Origin: Bettongia penicillata ogilbyi
Taxonomy: Eukaryota; Chordata; Mammalia; Diprotodontia; Potoroidae
Direction: 5' to 3'
Assembly (NCBI GenBank): GCA_023548195.1
Contig: JAJHZJ010000531.1
Coordinates: 3,396,802-3,460,801 of the forward strand
DNA: 64,000 nucleotides
The position numbers were made by a program, and so were the translations under genes. The notes under the pieces are model-generated. The model had not been told where the DNA came from. It did not search any database and saw nothing but the letters and a program-made list of their open reading frames with translations. This document shows positions 45,684-57,085 of this stretch, in pieces; position 1 is the stretch's first letter, and every line of letters begins with the position of its first letter.

Positions 45684-46160
45684 TTCACAAAACCTTAAAT
45701 CCAGTTTACTCTGAAGCTCATGGATTAGACCATGATAGGTCCCTGCCCAAGCTCCACTTAATGGCTGTAATTTGGGTCCTCCTGGCAATGGTAATCATTA
45801 CTCTTTGGATCAGCAACCCTGAGAGTCTTCCCTTCCCAGCTTGATTTTTTTTCTTTTTTTCTAATTAAAGGGGCCATCCCTTGACTCACTTCTTAAAGAG
45901 GCCTATTCAGGACATTACCTCCCTCTCAGTGGGTACCTGAAAGGCCTTAGCCTAAAAGGGCCAGGGTTTCCCTTTGCACCCTGGACCATCTCCAATCATC
46001 CGGATGAATATCTAACTCAGATGATTCTGAGGGAGAAAGTGAGGCTGGTGATCTTGCACAGCCCTCCCTCCCTCAGATCAAAGTCAACCGCAAGTCATGT
46101 CATCATGTCCCTGATGTCATGGTCCTCTTAGAGAATGAAGGACAAATGCAACAACACAAC
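45684..46160 (+). repeat. SINE-like composite repeat, right arm of inverted pair
   Basis: Plus-strand copy of the left arm, continuing through 'gtgaggctggtgatcttgcacagccctccctccctc' (segments) into the tail 'gtcatgtcatcatgtccctgatgtcatggtcctc' and 'gaatgaaggacaaatgc'. The tail type is related to that at 53915-54229. Confidence 0.85.
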
Positions 46161-46164
46161 TTTT

Positions 46165-46310
46165 ATAGCATGAGAGTCATTGGAGAGAAAGGAATCTTGC
46201 AGAATATCTTGTCCAAACTCCTCTCTTTATAAATGAGAAAACACAAGCCTAAAAAAGTTAATTGACTTGCCAAAGATCGCATAGCAAGTTGAGAACAAAG
46301 AGCCAGTACT
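46165..46310 (-). repeat. CORE-SINE remnant
   Basis: 'gaatatcttgtccaaactcctctctttataaatgag' and 'attgacttgccaaagatcgc' (segments). Confidence 0.6.
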
Positions 46311-46394
46311 GGAGATTTGGTCATGGCACTCCCTTCCCAAGAAATGAGTTCTTTCATTTCTTTCCTCTACTGGGACCAGCTCTACCATTTACAT

Positions 46395-46932
46395 TTTTTG
46401 TTTTTAGATGCAAATTTTTTAAATTTATTTATTTAACTTTTTACATTCATTTTCACAAAATTTTGGGTTCCAAATTTTCTCCCCATTTGTCCCCTCCCTG
46501 ACCCCAATACACCAAGCATTCTAATTGCCCCTATCACCAATCTGCCCTCTCTTCTATCATCCCTCCCTTCCTTTGTCCCTATCTTCTCTTTTGTCCTGTA
46601 GGGCCAGATAACTTTCTATTCCCCATTACCTGTATTTCTTATTTCCTAGTAGCAAGAACAATACTCAACAGTTGTTCCTAAAACTTTGAGTTCCAAATTC
46701 TCCCCATCCCTCCCTCCCCACCCGTTCCCTTTGGGAAGGCAGGCAATTCAATATAGGCCACATCTGTGTAGTTTTGCAAATGACTTTGATAAGTTGTGTT
46801 GTGTAAGACTAACTATATTTCCCTCCATCCTATCTTGCCCCCCATTGCTTCTATTCTCTGTTTTGATCCTGTCCATCCCCAAGAGTGTTGACTTCAAATT
46901 GCTCCCTCCTCCCATTGCCAATTCACTCTGTG

Positions 46933-46979
<47 letters not shown>

Positions 46980-48885
46980 CCCACCAACTACCCAGATACT
47001 GAAAGTTTCAAGAGTTACAAATATTGTCTTTCCATGTAGGAATGTAAACAGTTCAACTTTAGTAAGTCCCTTATGACTTCTCTTTGTTGTTTACCTTTTC
47101 ATGCTTCTCTTCATTCTTGTGTTTGAAAGTCAAATTTTCTTTTCAGCTCTGGTCTTTTCATCAAGAATGTTTAAAAGTCCTTGATTTCACTGAAAGACCA
47201 TTTTTTTCCCCTGAAGTAGTATACTCAGTTTTGCTGGGTAGGTGATTCTTGGTTTTAGTCCTAGTTCCTTTGACCTCTGGAATATCATATTCCATGCCCT
47301 TCAATCCCTTAATGTAGAAGCTTCTAGATCTTGTGTTATCCTGATTGTATTTCCACAATACTGGAATTGTTTCTTTCTAGCTGCTTGCAGTATTTTCTCC
47401 TTGACATGGGAACTCTGGAATTTGGCCACAATGTTCCTAGGAGTTTCTATTTTTGGATCTCTTTCAGGTGGTGCTTGGTGGATTCCTTGAATAATTATTT
47501 TTCCCTCTGGTTCTAGAATATCAGGGCAGTTTTCCTTGATAATTTCATGAAAGATGTCTAGGCTAGTTTTTTGATCATGGCTTTCAGGTAGTCCCATAAT
47601 TTTTAAATTGTCTCTCCTGGATCTATTTTCCAGGTCAGTTGTTCTTCCAATGAGATATTTCACATTCTCTTCCATTTTTTAATTCTTTTGGTTTTGTTTG
47701 GTGATTTCTTGGTTTCTCAGCAAGTCATTAGCCTCCATCTGTTCCATTCTAATTTTGATAGAACTATTTTCTTCAGTGAGCTTTTGAACCTCCTTTTCCA
47801 TTTGGCTAATTCTGCTTTTGAAAGCATTCTTTTCTTCATTGGTTTTTTGAACCTCTTTTGCCAATTGAGTTAGCCTATTTTTCAAGGTGTTATTTTCTTC
47901 AGCATGTTTTTGGGTCTCCTTTAGCAAGGTGTTGGCCTGCTTTTCATGCTTTTCTTGCATCTCTCTCATTTTTCTTCCCAGTTTTTCCTCCACCTGTCTA
48001 ACTTGATTTTCAAAATCCTTTTTGAGCTCTTCCATGGCCTGAGCCCACTGAATATTTATTTTGCATGTTTGGGATACAGAAGCCTTGAATTCTGTCTTTC
48101 CCTGATGGTAAGCATTGTTCTTCCTCTTCTGAAAGGATGGGAGGAGATATCTGTTCACCAAGAAAGTAACCTTCTATGGTCTTATTTTTTTTCCCTTTTC
48201 TGGGCATTTTCCCAGCCAGTTACTTGACTTCTGAGATTCCTCTCCACCCCCACCTTGCCTCCAGATCCACCCAGCTAGTGCTTGGGATCTGAGATTCAAA
48301 TACTGCTCCCCAGCCTCAGGGCTTTTGTGGGGGTGGGGCTGCTATCCAATGTAAGATTAAATTCAGGTGCTCAGGTTGGGGCAGGGCCACCACCAGAGGC
48401 TCAGTTCCCTCAGTGGGTTTATGTGGAGATCTTCAACAATAGATCTGAGCTCCTGCCTGCTTTGGGAGTTCCTGTCCAGTGCTGTCTCTGCTGCTGCCTC
48501 CCGAGGGGGCCTGAGTTATGGAGACATCCCACTCCCCTCTCGGCCAGCCAAAAAGGCTCTCTCACTGTCCTTTGGCACCTGTGGGTGGAGGGACCTGCGT
48601 GGCCGCTAGAGATTCTGTCCCTGAAGCCTGCTTGGATCTGCTCCTCTTGGTACTGATTGGCCAAGGCAGGGCTGGGCTCTGCTCCAGGTCCACTGTGCGA
48701 CAGACCTTTGGTGTCAGTTTTTCAGGTCTCTCTGGAACAGAAATCTCCTCCACTCCATTACTGTGTGGCTTCCACTACTCCAGAATTTGTTGGGAGTTCT
48801 TCTTTACAGTTATTTTATCCCTCCCATTTACTTGGTGGTCTCAGAGACATCCTATGCTAGTAAAGCCCTGGAAGCTAAGGTCCAA
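46395..48885 (-). mobile_element. HAL1-like half-LINE, nearly complete
   Basis: Reading leftwards on the minus strand: an L1-type 5' region about 48885-48210; an ORF1 remnant beginning MPRKGKKNKTIEGYF at 48207, with a long coiled-coil region (heptads such as LTQLAKEVQKTNEE and SQMEKEVQKLTEEN, about 48050-47680) and an RRM-like/C-terminal part (DLENRSRRDNLKIMGLPE to NTIRITQDLEASTLRD, 47640-47305); then, without any ORF2, a 3' UTR to an A-rich end near 46400. ORF1 without ORF2 is the defining HAL1 layout. The frame is broken at least at 48010-48161 and 47676, and at the ORF1 end (47300). ORF1p is an RNA-binding trimer needed for L1 movement, so HAL1 depends on L1 ORF2p in trans. A (GT)n run lies in its 3' UTR. 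Confidence 0.85.
46936..46976 (+). repeat. (GT)n microsatellite in HAL1 3' UTR
   Basis: About 20 GT units, (CA)n in the sense of the element. Confidence 0.97.
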
Positions 48886-48909
48886 TACTATTGTTTGAAA
48901 TGGACAGAG

Positions 48910-49110
48910 CAACAAAGTGGGGCAGTGGTTATAATATTATTCCTTTCAGTCAAGAAGAGCTGAGATCAAATCCTGTGTCAGATATTTACTATATATGTAA
49001 TCCTAGGCAAGCCTGTAAAATCATTGAGTCAAACTATAAAATGAGATGGTTTGACTCAATGGTTTTTAAACTCCCTTCTAGTCCTCAATCTCTGGTCCTA
49101 TGAACTATTG
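48910..49110 (+). repeat. MIR SINE
   Basis: 'gagctgagatcaaatcctgtgtcag', 'taatcctaggcaagcctg', 'ttttaaactcccttctagtcc' (segments). It joins directly to the 5' end of the HAL1. Confidence 0.6.
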
Positions 49111-49775
49111 CAAGACTAGGGCTCTCTGTTTCTTTCTTGTCTAGGGTCCCTTGAAGGGGTCTCAGCCAGCATGAAGTTTTGAGTAGAAAGAAGTAGCAAG
49201 CGCCTCACAGAGAAGAACAGTTTGTGCTAGTCAAGAGAATACTGTGGAGTAGACAAGAGAGACTTAAGGGACAGGAAAATTTGGGCAAAATTAAAGTATA
49301 TAGGCTGTACTATGTAGGAATATTATTTGAATGTATATTTGAACTGTTTAAACTGGCAGGTCTCCAGTCTTAGTTATATCTAGTACACTCAGTCTAATAA
49401 CAGAATCTTCCATAATAATCCATAGTCAAACAACATGAAGCAATGATCTGCCTCTGATTTAAGAATTACCATGGATCTATCTCAAACTTGAACCCTCCCT
49501 CATCCTCAGTTATCTGACAAGTCAAGGGAGTCACATCACCCAGGCAGGAGCTGGAAGTCAGCTGCCTTGGGTATCTATCTCCTGGCAAAACTCTTCCTGT
49601 TGTCTGCATATACAGAAATAAAATGGCACCAGGTGGCACTCTTGCCCTTATTAAAGCTAAAATTGATTTCAAAAGACCATAAAACAGTTAAGGATATTAG
49701 GAACAAAGGTGCTCTCAGTATTCCAGGGGGGAAAAAACATTTATTTTATATAATTGTTGCCTAGATACAGCTTTT
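49111..49775. other. No recognised feature
   Basis: No confident repeat or exon. A 12-base G/A run (ggggggaaaaaac) at 49727. Confidence 0.4.
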
Positions 49776-49905
49776 GAAATTAACTGCAGTATCTTAGGCA
49801 AGTTTTTAATTTAATACCACTGGGCTTCTGTTTCCTCATCTGTAACGAGGAGAGAGAGAGAGCATTCTAAGGTCTCTTCTGGTTCTAGATGTCTGATTCT
49901 AACAC
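49776..49905 (+). repeat. MIR fragment
   Basis: 'gtatcttaggcaagttttt', 'gggcttctgtttcctcatctgtaa', 'ctaaggtctcttctggttctag'. Confidence 0.65.
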
Positions 49906-50940
49906 CTGATGCCCCTTAATGGCACTGCCATTCTCCCCATCATGCAGACTGGTCATCTGAGAGTCACCTTGAACTGCTTGCCCACCCCATTAATCAGTAG
50001 CCAATATCTTTAGTATCTAATCCCTTTTTTCTTCCACACTCATTGCCTCTGCCCTAGGAGATGACCTCATTATCACCTACCTGGAGTACTGTGATAGCCT
50101 CCATTCTCTTCTCCAATCCATCTTCCCTGGCATTGAAAAAGCAGTCTTCCTAATGCACAGGTCTAGCCATGCCGGTCCTTTGCTTCAGTGGCTTTCCATT
50201 GGCCATAGAATAGGACACAATCTTCTCAACCTGGCATTAAATGCCCCCCTTATTCTGGTTTCAATTTACCTTTTTAATCTCATTTCATGTTGCTCTCCTT
50301 TATTTACTATGTTCCAATAAGACTAGACTAGCTGTTCTCTAATATTTTCTTGCCTTCTCTACATCTGTGCATAATGCAGACTGTCTCCTATTCCCAGAAC
50401 TTATTCTTCAGTATCTCTACAGACTAAAATTCTTTTCTTCAAGGACTAACTCAGTTACTCTCACCCCCACAATGCCCTTCCTGATTCTCTCCAGTTAGAA
50501 ATAATTTTTTATTCCCTTGAATTTCCCTGTTTGACATTTCCTATACCCTTTTCTCATTCCATCTTATATAAACTTATCAACATGCAGTGCATGAAGAGCC
50601 AAACCTGGAATCACAGGAAGAAAGACCTAACTTCAAATCTGACCTCAGACCTTTGTTAGTCACACTTGTGTCTTAGTTTCCCCAAATGTAAAATGAGGAT
50701 AATAATAGCGCCCACCTCCCTGAGTAATTATAAAGCATTTAGTACAGTCCCTAGCACATAGCAAGCACTAGATAAATGTTAGCAGTAGAGATTGTTATTA
50801 TGTATGTATCATTTCTCTGCTAGACTACAAGTTCCTTGAAGGCAGGAAATGGTGTCGTTTTCATTTATCTTTGTTCTCCCAGGGTCTTGCACAAGGAAAA
50901 TGCTTTTAAAATATTTGCTTAGTGAATAAATAAATGAAGG
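49906..50940 (+). mobile_element. L2 LINE 3' region, split by a MIR
   Basis: 'cacctacctggagtactgtgatagcctcc', 'ccaatccatcttccctgg', 'ctaatgcacaggtctagccatg', then after the inserted MIR 'tagactacaagttccttgaaggcagg' and 'agggtcttgcacaagg' (segments). The two halves fit one L2 3' end. Confidence 0.8.
50580..50800 (+). repeat. MIR SINE nested in L2
   Basis: 'gcatgaagagccaaacctggaatcacagg', 'tcttagtttccccaaatgtaaaatgagg', 'agtccctagcacatagc' and 'actagataaatgttagc' make a nearly complete MIR. Confidence 0.75.
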
Positions 50941-51200
50941 AAGAAAGGAGGCTCAGTGGTAGGGAAAACCCAGTGTGCCATAACAAGCTATTTCATTATT
51001 TCACAATATGCTGACATGGCCCAACCCACGTGAAAGACATGACTCCGCCAATTTAAGCCAAGGCAAAAAAAGGGACTTGTTGGCAGTGGAGTGGAAGTAG
51101 ATCACTGGCTTTTACTGAGTATATTCTCTCAGTCACCTTTTTTCTTCAATGTAAAAAAGTGCTATGGAATAAGGAGAAGAAGTAGTATAAAAAGGATAGG
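50941..51200. other. No recognised feature
   Basis: Likely preinsertion flank of the L1 that follows. Confidence 0.4.
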
Positions 51201-52470
51201 ATAGAAGGATTTACAAAACCATTACCATGAACATGAATGGAATGAAATCACTTAGTGAAAAATGATAGTAGGATAAATTAAAAAGCAGAATCCAACATTG
51301 TTATTTACAAGAAACATATTTGAAACACAAAGATTCATGCAGAGTTAAAATCGAGGAATGGAAGAGAATTTATGCTTCAGAGAAGTAAAAAAAAAAGGTA
51401 GAGATATCAACCACAGTAACAGACAAGGAAATGATAGAACTAGACATGATTAAAGGATATAAACAGGAAAATTATATTATGATTAAAGAGACTATAGATA
51501 ATAAATTGATATCAATATTACATGCATGTGTAATATATGTATACATTAAAAGTCATAGCATATAAATACTTAAAGGAAAAATTTATTTATAGGGAGAATT
51601 ATTAGAAATAGTAAAACTATAATAGTTGGGAGCTTCAATGTACCTCTTTCAGATTTGGGCAAATCTGACACAAAAAAAGTTAACAACCTGACTAGAATTT
51701 TACAAAAATTATATCTATATGTCTACGTAATATATTTACATATGATAAATCTCTGGTGACTACTGAATTGGTATAGATATCAATATACCTATTTTTCAGC
51801 TATGCATGGCACCTTACAAATCTGATCATGTATTAGAGCATAAAAATCCAACAAGCAAATGAAGACAAACATAAATATTAAACACATCCTTTGCTAAGCA
51901 TAATAAAATTAAAATTATATTAAATTAAGAATTTTTGAAGAAAAATTATTCAGACTAAGTAATATAATCTTAAAGAATCAGTGGATCTATGAATGAATCA
52001 TAGAAATAATAATTTAAAAAAAAGCTCATCAAAGAAAATAACAACGATAAGATAACATACCAGAACTTTTGTGATGTAGTCAAAGTAGTCTTTAAAGGAA
52101 AATTTTTATCACTAAATACTGACAACAAAAAAGAGGAAAAGAACAGGTTGTTGAACTGGAAATGCAAAAACAACAACAAAACTAGAAGAGCATCATCAAA
52201 TACTCTAACTAAATGCCAAAATAAAAATTTTGAATATCAAAGTAGAAATTAACAAAGTTGAAAATTAAAAACATTATTGAATAGATCGATTTAACCTGAA
52301 GCTAGATTTCTAAAATAAATAGCACATGTCATTTTTGAAACAGGACGAAAACAAAATAGTCAGTGCTAAAAAGTAGAAAGGGAAATTCACAAAAAATAAG
52401 GATGAAATAAAGGAAATTATTTCCCTAATTGTGTACAAATGAAATAGATAGCATAAGAAATGGAATCTTT

Positions 52471-52720
52471 ATTGTTCAACTATTCTTCAGTTGTGTCTAA
52501 ATCTTCAGGACCCAATTTGCTGTTTTCTTGGCAGAGATGTTGGAGTGGTTTGCTATTTCCTCCCCAGCTCCTTTTACAGATAATGAAACTGAGGCAAATA
52601 GGGTTAAATGACTTGCCCAGCATCACACAGCTAGTAAGTATCTAAGGACAGATTTAAACTCAGGAAAAAGAGTCTTCCTGACTCATCTGGCATTCTATCC
52701 AATGTGCCACATAGCTGCTT
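52471..52720 (-). repeat. RTE-tailed marsupial SINE nested in L1
   Basis: Antisense tail 'attgttcaactattcttcagttgtg', 'gtttgctatttcctccccagc', 'atgacttgcccagcatcac' and the head to 'catagctgc'. Confidence 0.9.
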
Positions 52721-53029
52721 ACAAAAATATGAACTATTTAGAGCACAAGAAATAGATGATTTAAATAGTCCGATTATAGCAAAAGAAATTGACCAAGTTA
52801 CAAATTAATTCCCAAAGAAAAAATTCCTGGTGCTAGATGGTTTCACAAGTGGATTCTATCACGTATTCAAAGATTCCAATCTTCCATAAACTATATGTCA
52901 GATCAGAAAAGATCTTACCAGACTCCTTCTGTGATACAGATAGGGTCTTGTTACCTAAACAAGGGACATCCAAGGCAGAGAACCAAACTACAGATGAGTA
53001 TCCCTAATGACTATTGACATCTTAGCTTC

Positions 53030-53068
53030 TTAGCTAGCATTTATATAGTGCTTAAGGTTTTTTTTAAA

Positions 53069-53108
<40 letters not shown>

Positions 53109-53282
53109 TCTTATTTTATGATCACACCAACTATGTGGTAGGTGCTATTATTATCCCTATTTAACAGTGGAAGCTGAGTTTGAGAGGTTGCCCAGGGTCA
53201 CATAGCTATTAAGTCTGAATTGGAACTCAGGCCTTTCTGACTCCAAGTATAGCACTCTGTCCACTGTGATACCTAGTTGCTT
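53030..53282 (-). repeat. CORE-SINE with TA microsatellite, nested in L1
   Basis: 'tagcatttatatagtgcttaaggtt', a (TA)n run at 53073-53106, 'ggtaggtgctattattatccc', 'gttgcccagggtcac', 'cttctgactccaag'-like clause and the head to 53282. The TA run has grown inside the SINE. Confidence 0.75.
53073..53106. repeat. (TA)n microsatellite
   Basis: About 17 uninterrupted AT units. Confidence 0.95.
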
Positions 53283-53914
53283 ATTAGTGATGAGAAAATA
53301 TTTACTGAAATTTAAAATGAAGAAGGTACAGCAGCATATTTAAAATACTATAGCTATAACCAAGGTTAGATTTATATCAGAAATACAGGGTTGTTTCAAA
53401 ATTAATCAAGCTATAAAAACATGGACAGTAATAAGAAAAATTTAAAAATCACATGTTTTATTTATAGATGGAGAAAAAACTTGTCAAAGAGCACTTATTG
53501 AGTAATTACTATGTGTCCACAAAACGTAATGCAAATTTTTGTTAAAAGAAAAAAAGCATAAAAAATGCCCTTCATCAATAGCATAGGAATAAATGGAACT
53601 TTTCTTAGAATAATAAACGTATATAGTACCCAGTGCTACCATTGTTTATATTGAAAAAGTGCCAGAGGTATTTCCACTAAGATCAGAGGTGAAGTCAAGG
53701 TGTGTAATGTCGCCCCAATTATTTCAAAAAGTCATAGAAATGCTAGCTGTTGAAATAAGGTAAGCTAAAAACACTGAAGGAATAAATGTAGACAAAAAAC
53801 AAACAAAAAAATTACTTTTTGCAGACATATCTTGACTTGCTCAGAAAACCTTAGAGGTTTGACTAAAATTAATGAATCAATTAATAACTTCAGTAAAGCA
53901 ATAATATATGAACT

Positions 53915-54229
53915 GGGGCAAGTAAGTGGTGCAATGGATAGAGCACCAGTGCAGGAGTCAGGAGGACCTGAGCTCAAATCTCAACTCAGATACTTGACAC
54001 TCACTAGCTGTGTGACCTTGGGCAAGTCACTTAACCCCAAATGCCTCATCCTGGGTCATCTCCAGTCATCCTGATGAATATCTGGTCACTAGATTCATCT
54101 GGCTCTGGAGGAAAAGTGAGGCTGGTGACCTGCACAGCCCTCCCTCACTCAAAACAAAGTCAAGTGCAAGTCATGTCATTATTTGTCTGATGGCATGGTC
54201 TTCTTCAGCAATGAAGGATGAACACAAAA
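53915..54229 (+). repeat. Full-length WSINE1/WALLSI-like SINE with target duplication
   Basis: tRNA-like head (A-box-like gtggtgcaatgg, B-box-like gagctcaaatc), CORE 'gtgtgaccttgggcaagtca', then a unique body and tail 'tggcatggtcttcttcagca'. ATATATGAACT at 53904-53914 and ATATATAAACT at 54230-54240 frame it. It lies only about 80 bases past the dead RT active site of the host L1. Confidence 0.93.
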
Positions 54230-54362
54230 ATATATAAACTAAATCTTCAAAACTCATCAATCTTTCTATATATTACTAACAAAACCATTAAGAAGATACA
54301 GGAAAAGAAATTTGATTCTAAATAACTACAGAGTTTATAAAATATCTTGGAGCCCATATACT

Positions 54363-54382
54363 AACACACACACACACACACA
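54363..54382 (+). repeat. (CA)n short microsatellite
   Basis: About ten CA units within the L1. Confidence 0.9.
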
Positions 54383-55614
54383 TATATGAATTCTATAAGT
54401 ACAACTAAAAACATTCTTTGTAGAAATAATGGAAGAGAAATATTAAAAGAAAACCAATTGCTCATGGTTTTTTAATGCTAGCATAACAAAAATGACAATC
54501 CTACTTAAAGTAATTTTCAGATCTAGTGCCACACTAATGAAATTACCCATTTTATTTTACTAGAGAAAATAAAAATAAAATTCATCTGAAGGAACAAAAG
54601 GTTAATAATCTCAAAGAAAATAATGAAAAGAGTGGGAAACATGAGGCCCTAGATTAAAAGGGATTTATAGTTTGTTTGATTAGCATAGTAATAGTTCTAA
54701 AAATTACATTAGGAAGTATTGTTTTGTTCTTTGTGCTAGTTAAAAACCTGAAAAGTTGACCAGTGGAATAGATTAGGTGACCAAGACCCAGAAGTAATTG
54801 AACATAATATGGTGTTAGATAAAGCTAAGGGCACAAAGTATTGAGACAAGGAAGACTTAGTAGACAAAATGCTAGGAAAACTGGAATCAAGTCTCATAAA
54901 AATTAGGTTCAGATTAACATCTCTCACCATATACCACAATAAGCTCTAAATGAACATATAACCTACATATAAAAGGTCATATCGTAAATAACTTAGAGAA
55001 GAGATGATATCTTTTTTATTTATGGATAGAAGAAGAATTCTTGACCAAAAGGAAGAGAGACTATTATAAAAGATAAAATGGATGATTTTGATTACATAAA
55101 ATTGTATAACTTTTAAACAAATAAAATGATTTCAGTTTGAGTTAGAACAGAAACAATCAATCGTGGAATAAACCATTTGAACAAAAATTTCTCTGATAAC
55201 ATCTGATATTCAGTATATATAAGGAATTGATGCAATTATGTATAAACAAGAGGTATTTTCCAATATGCAAATGATCAACGATATAAATCAGTAGTTCTCA
55301 AAAAATAAAAATGAAAGCTATCAATAACTATATGAAGTACAAATTAAAACAGCTCTGAAGTTTTGTTTTGCAATCTTCTGATAGGCAAAGAAAAAAAAAG
55401 GTGAGGGGGAAGTGTTGTTGCAGTGGTCGTGACAAGTACGCTAATGCTTGGCAGAGTCATGCGTTGGTCCAATTGATCTGGAAAGCAATTTGGTGGTACA
55501 TCCCAAAGTCATTAAATTATGTACCCCTTTGACAGAACAACACCATTACTAGGTATATTAAGATGGAAGGGAACCATATGTATAAAAATATTTATAGCAG
55601 CACTTTTTGGTTGT

Positions 55615-55845
55615 AGAAAAGAAGTGCAATGGAAAGGCAGTGGGGTGTAATAGTATTCTGGACTTTTAATCAGGAAGACTGATTCATTTCCCAACTTAGG
55701 CATTTATTAGCTATATGACTCTTGGCAGGTTTCTAAATTTGCACCTCAGTTTCCTCAACAACAATAACAACAAAAATCAGAAGATTGTACTCAGTGGCCT
55801 CTAAGGTCCCTTAGCTTTAAGTCTATGACACTGTGATCCTAAATC
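55615..55845 (+). repeat. MIR-like SINE nested in L1 3' part
   Basis: 'caatggaaaggcagtggggtg', 'aatcaggaagactg', 'gcacctcagtttcctcaac', 'agtggcctctaaggtccctt'. Confidence 0.65.
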
Positions 55846-55899
55846 CCTTGAAATGGGAAATAACTGAGAAAATTATGATAAAAGAATGTATGAAGCATT

Positions 55900-56138
55900 T
55901 TGTTGTTTTTCATTTGTTTCAGTTGTGACCCCATTTGGGGTTTTCTTGGCAAAGATACTGGTGTGGTTTGCCATTTCCTTCTCTAGCTCATTTAACAGAC
56001 AAGGAACTGAGGCAAACAAGGTTAAGTGATTTGCCCAGGGTCATGCTGCTACTAAGTGTCTGAGGCCAGATTCAAACTCATGAAAACAAGTCTTGATTCC
56101 AAATTCAGGGCTCCATCCCCTATGCCACCCAGCTGCCC
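55900..56138 (-). repeat. RTE-tailed marsupial SINE nested in L1, target duplication
   Basis: Antisense tail through 'cagttgtgaccccatttgggg' to the head 'ccacccagctgcc'. ATGTATGAAGCATT at 55886-55899 and ATGTATGAAACATT at 56139-56152 differ by one base, fixing both edges. Confidence 0.93.
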
Positions 56139-56330
56139 ATGTATGAAACATTGTTCCATAAGAAATGATAAAAAAGGGATGGAATCAGAGAAACTTGGGA
56201 AAATATTCATGAACTGACACAAGGTAGTTTATACAATGACTAAAGTGATGTAAAGGAAAACATTTTGGAGAAAATTAAGACTTAAGATTCATGCCTTGAT
56301 AACCTAATCCAAAGGCCAATGATGAAGCAT

Positions 56331-56885
56331 GCTTGCCACCTCTTGGTGGAAGGGTGTTGGGCTAGAGGTATAGAATGAGACAGATATTTTCAGATAAGAC
56401 CAATATGTAAATTGATTTTACTTAATTCTTTTTATTTGTTATAAGAGAAGGCTTTCCCTGTTGATGAAGGAATGTGTGGATAGCGACATAAAAAAAAAGA
56501 ATGAAACTTTTTAAAAGAGGAAAAAAACAGAAAAGTTCTGGAGGGGACAGAGTTAAGTAGGGCAGGGAACCATACACTGGAACCAAGTGAATTTGATCCT
56601 TAAGATCCAAGGTAGGGCTAGAATGGAATACCAAGGAGACAAAATGGCCCTATTGAGAAGTTGGGCAAACTGAGAGTTACAAACTCAAGGCAAACCAAAA
56701 GGGTAAGTAAAGAACAGGGATTCATTCAGGTTGTAAGTCTCTTATAGCATCAGTCAAGTCTAACCACCTTGTTAGGCAAGGTGTTTAATAGGCTGCCATG
56801 TAGAAGAGGGAGTCAAATTTTTTTTCTCCAAGAGAAAAATTGAGAACAGTGAATGGGAGCTATAGAGACATATTTTAGCCAAACA
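56331..56885. other. No recognised feature
   Basis: No confident repeat or coding signal. Confidence 0.4.
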
Positions 56886-56889
56886 GAAC

Positions 56890-57085
56890 AAGAAACTTTC
56901 TAACAATTGGCATTTTCTACAAGCGGAATATGTTGCCATGGGGTGAGGTGAGGGTTCTCAGTCACTAAAAGCCTCAAGTGCTACCTTTGTCTGTCAGCTC
57001 TGCTGTTCAAGGAGTTGTTGGTTAGGTACAGGTTGGGTTAGATGGTCTCTGCAGTTCCTTCCCCATTCTGAAACTCTGTGAATTG
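56890..57085 (+). mobile_element. L3/CR1-type LINE 3' end
   Basis: 'agcggaatatgttgccatgggg', 'cagtcactaaaagcctcaag', 'gctgttcaaggagttgttgg' and 'aggttgggttagatggtctctgcagttccttcc' (segments) follow the same order as 6225-6425. Confidence 0.7.

Larger units (their letters stand above)
51205..56330 (+). mobile_element. Old L1, ORF2 plus 3' UTR, with nested SINEs
   Basis: 5'-truncated at or before ORF2. The endonuclease start is MNMNG at 51226-51240 (the conserved NxNG). The catalytic LQET-H block reads LQETY at 51305-51319 (His codon changed to Tyr). The tail of RT motif B is near 53708-53760, and the RT catalytic FADD reads LLFADIS at 53812-53832, so the second Asp is lost. YLG follows near 54340. 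The 3' UTR is recognised at 56150-56280 (ttgttccataagaaatgat, aacttgggaaaatattcatg). Stops and shifts are frequent, so it is long dead. Inserted later: SINEs at 52471, 53030, 53915, 55615 and 55900. ORF2p would have supplied endonuclease and reverse transcriptase for its own RNA. Confidence 0.85.

Noticed and set aside
45311..45788. Arg/Glu-rich and Ser/Leu-rich frames of 100-155 codons
   Set aside because: They are pure products of the pyrimidine microsatellite.
47301..48161. Coiled-coil protein frames as a host gene
   Set aside because: The two frames are the broken ORF1 of a HAL1/L1 element, recognised by DLENRSRRDNLKIMGLPE and the flanking UTRs.
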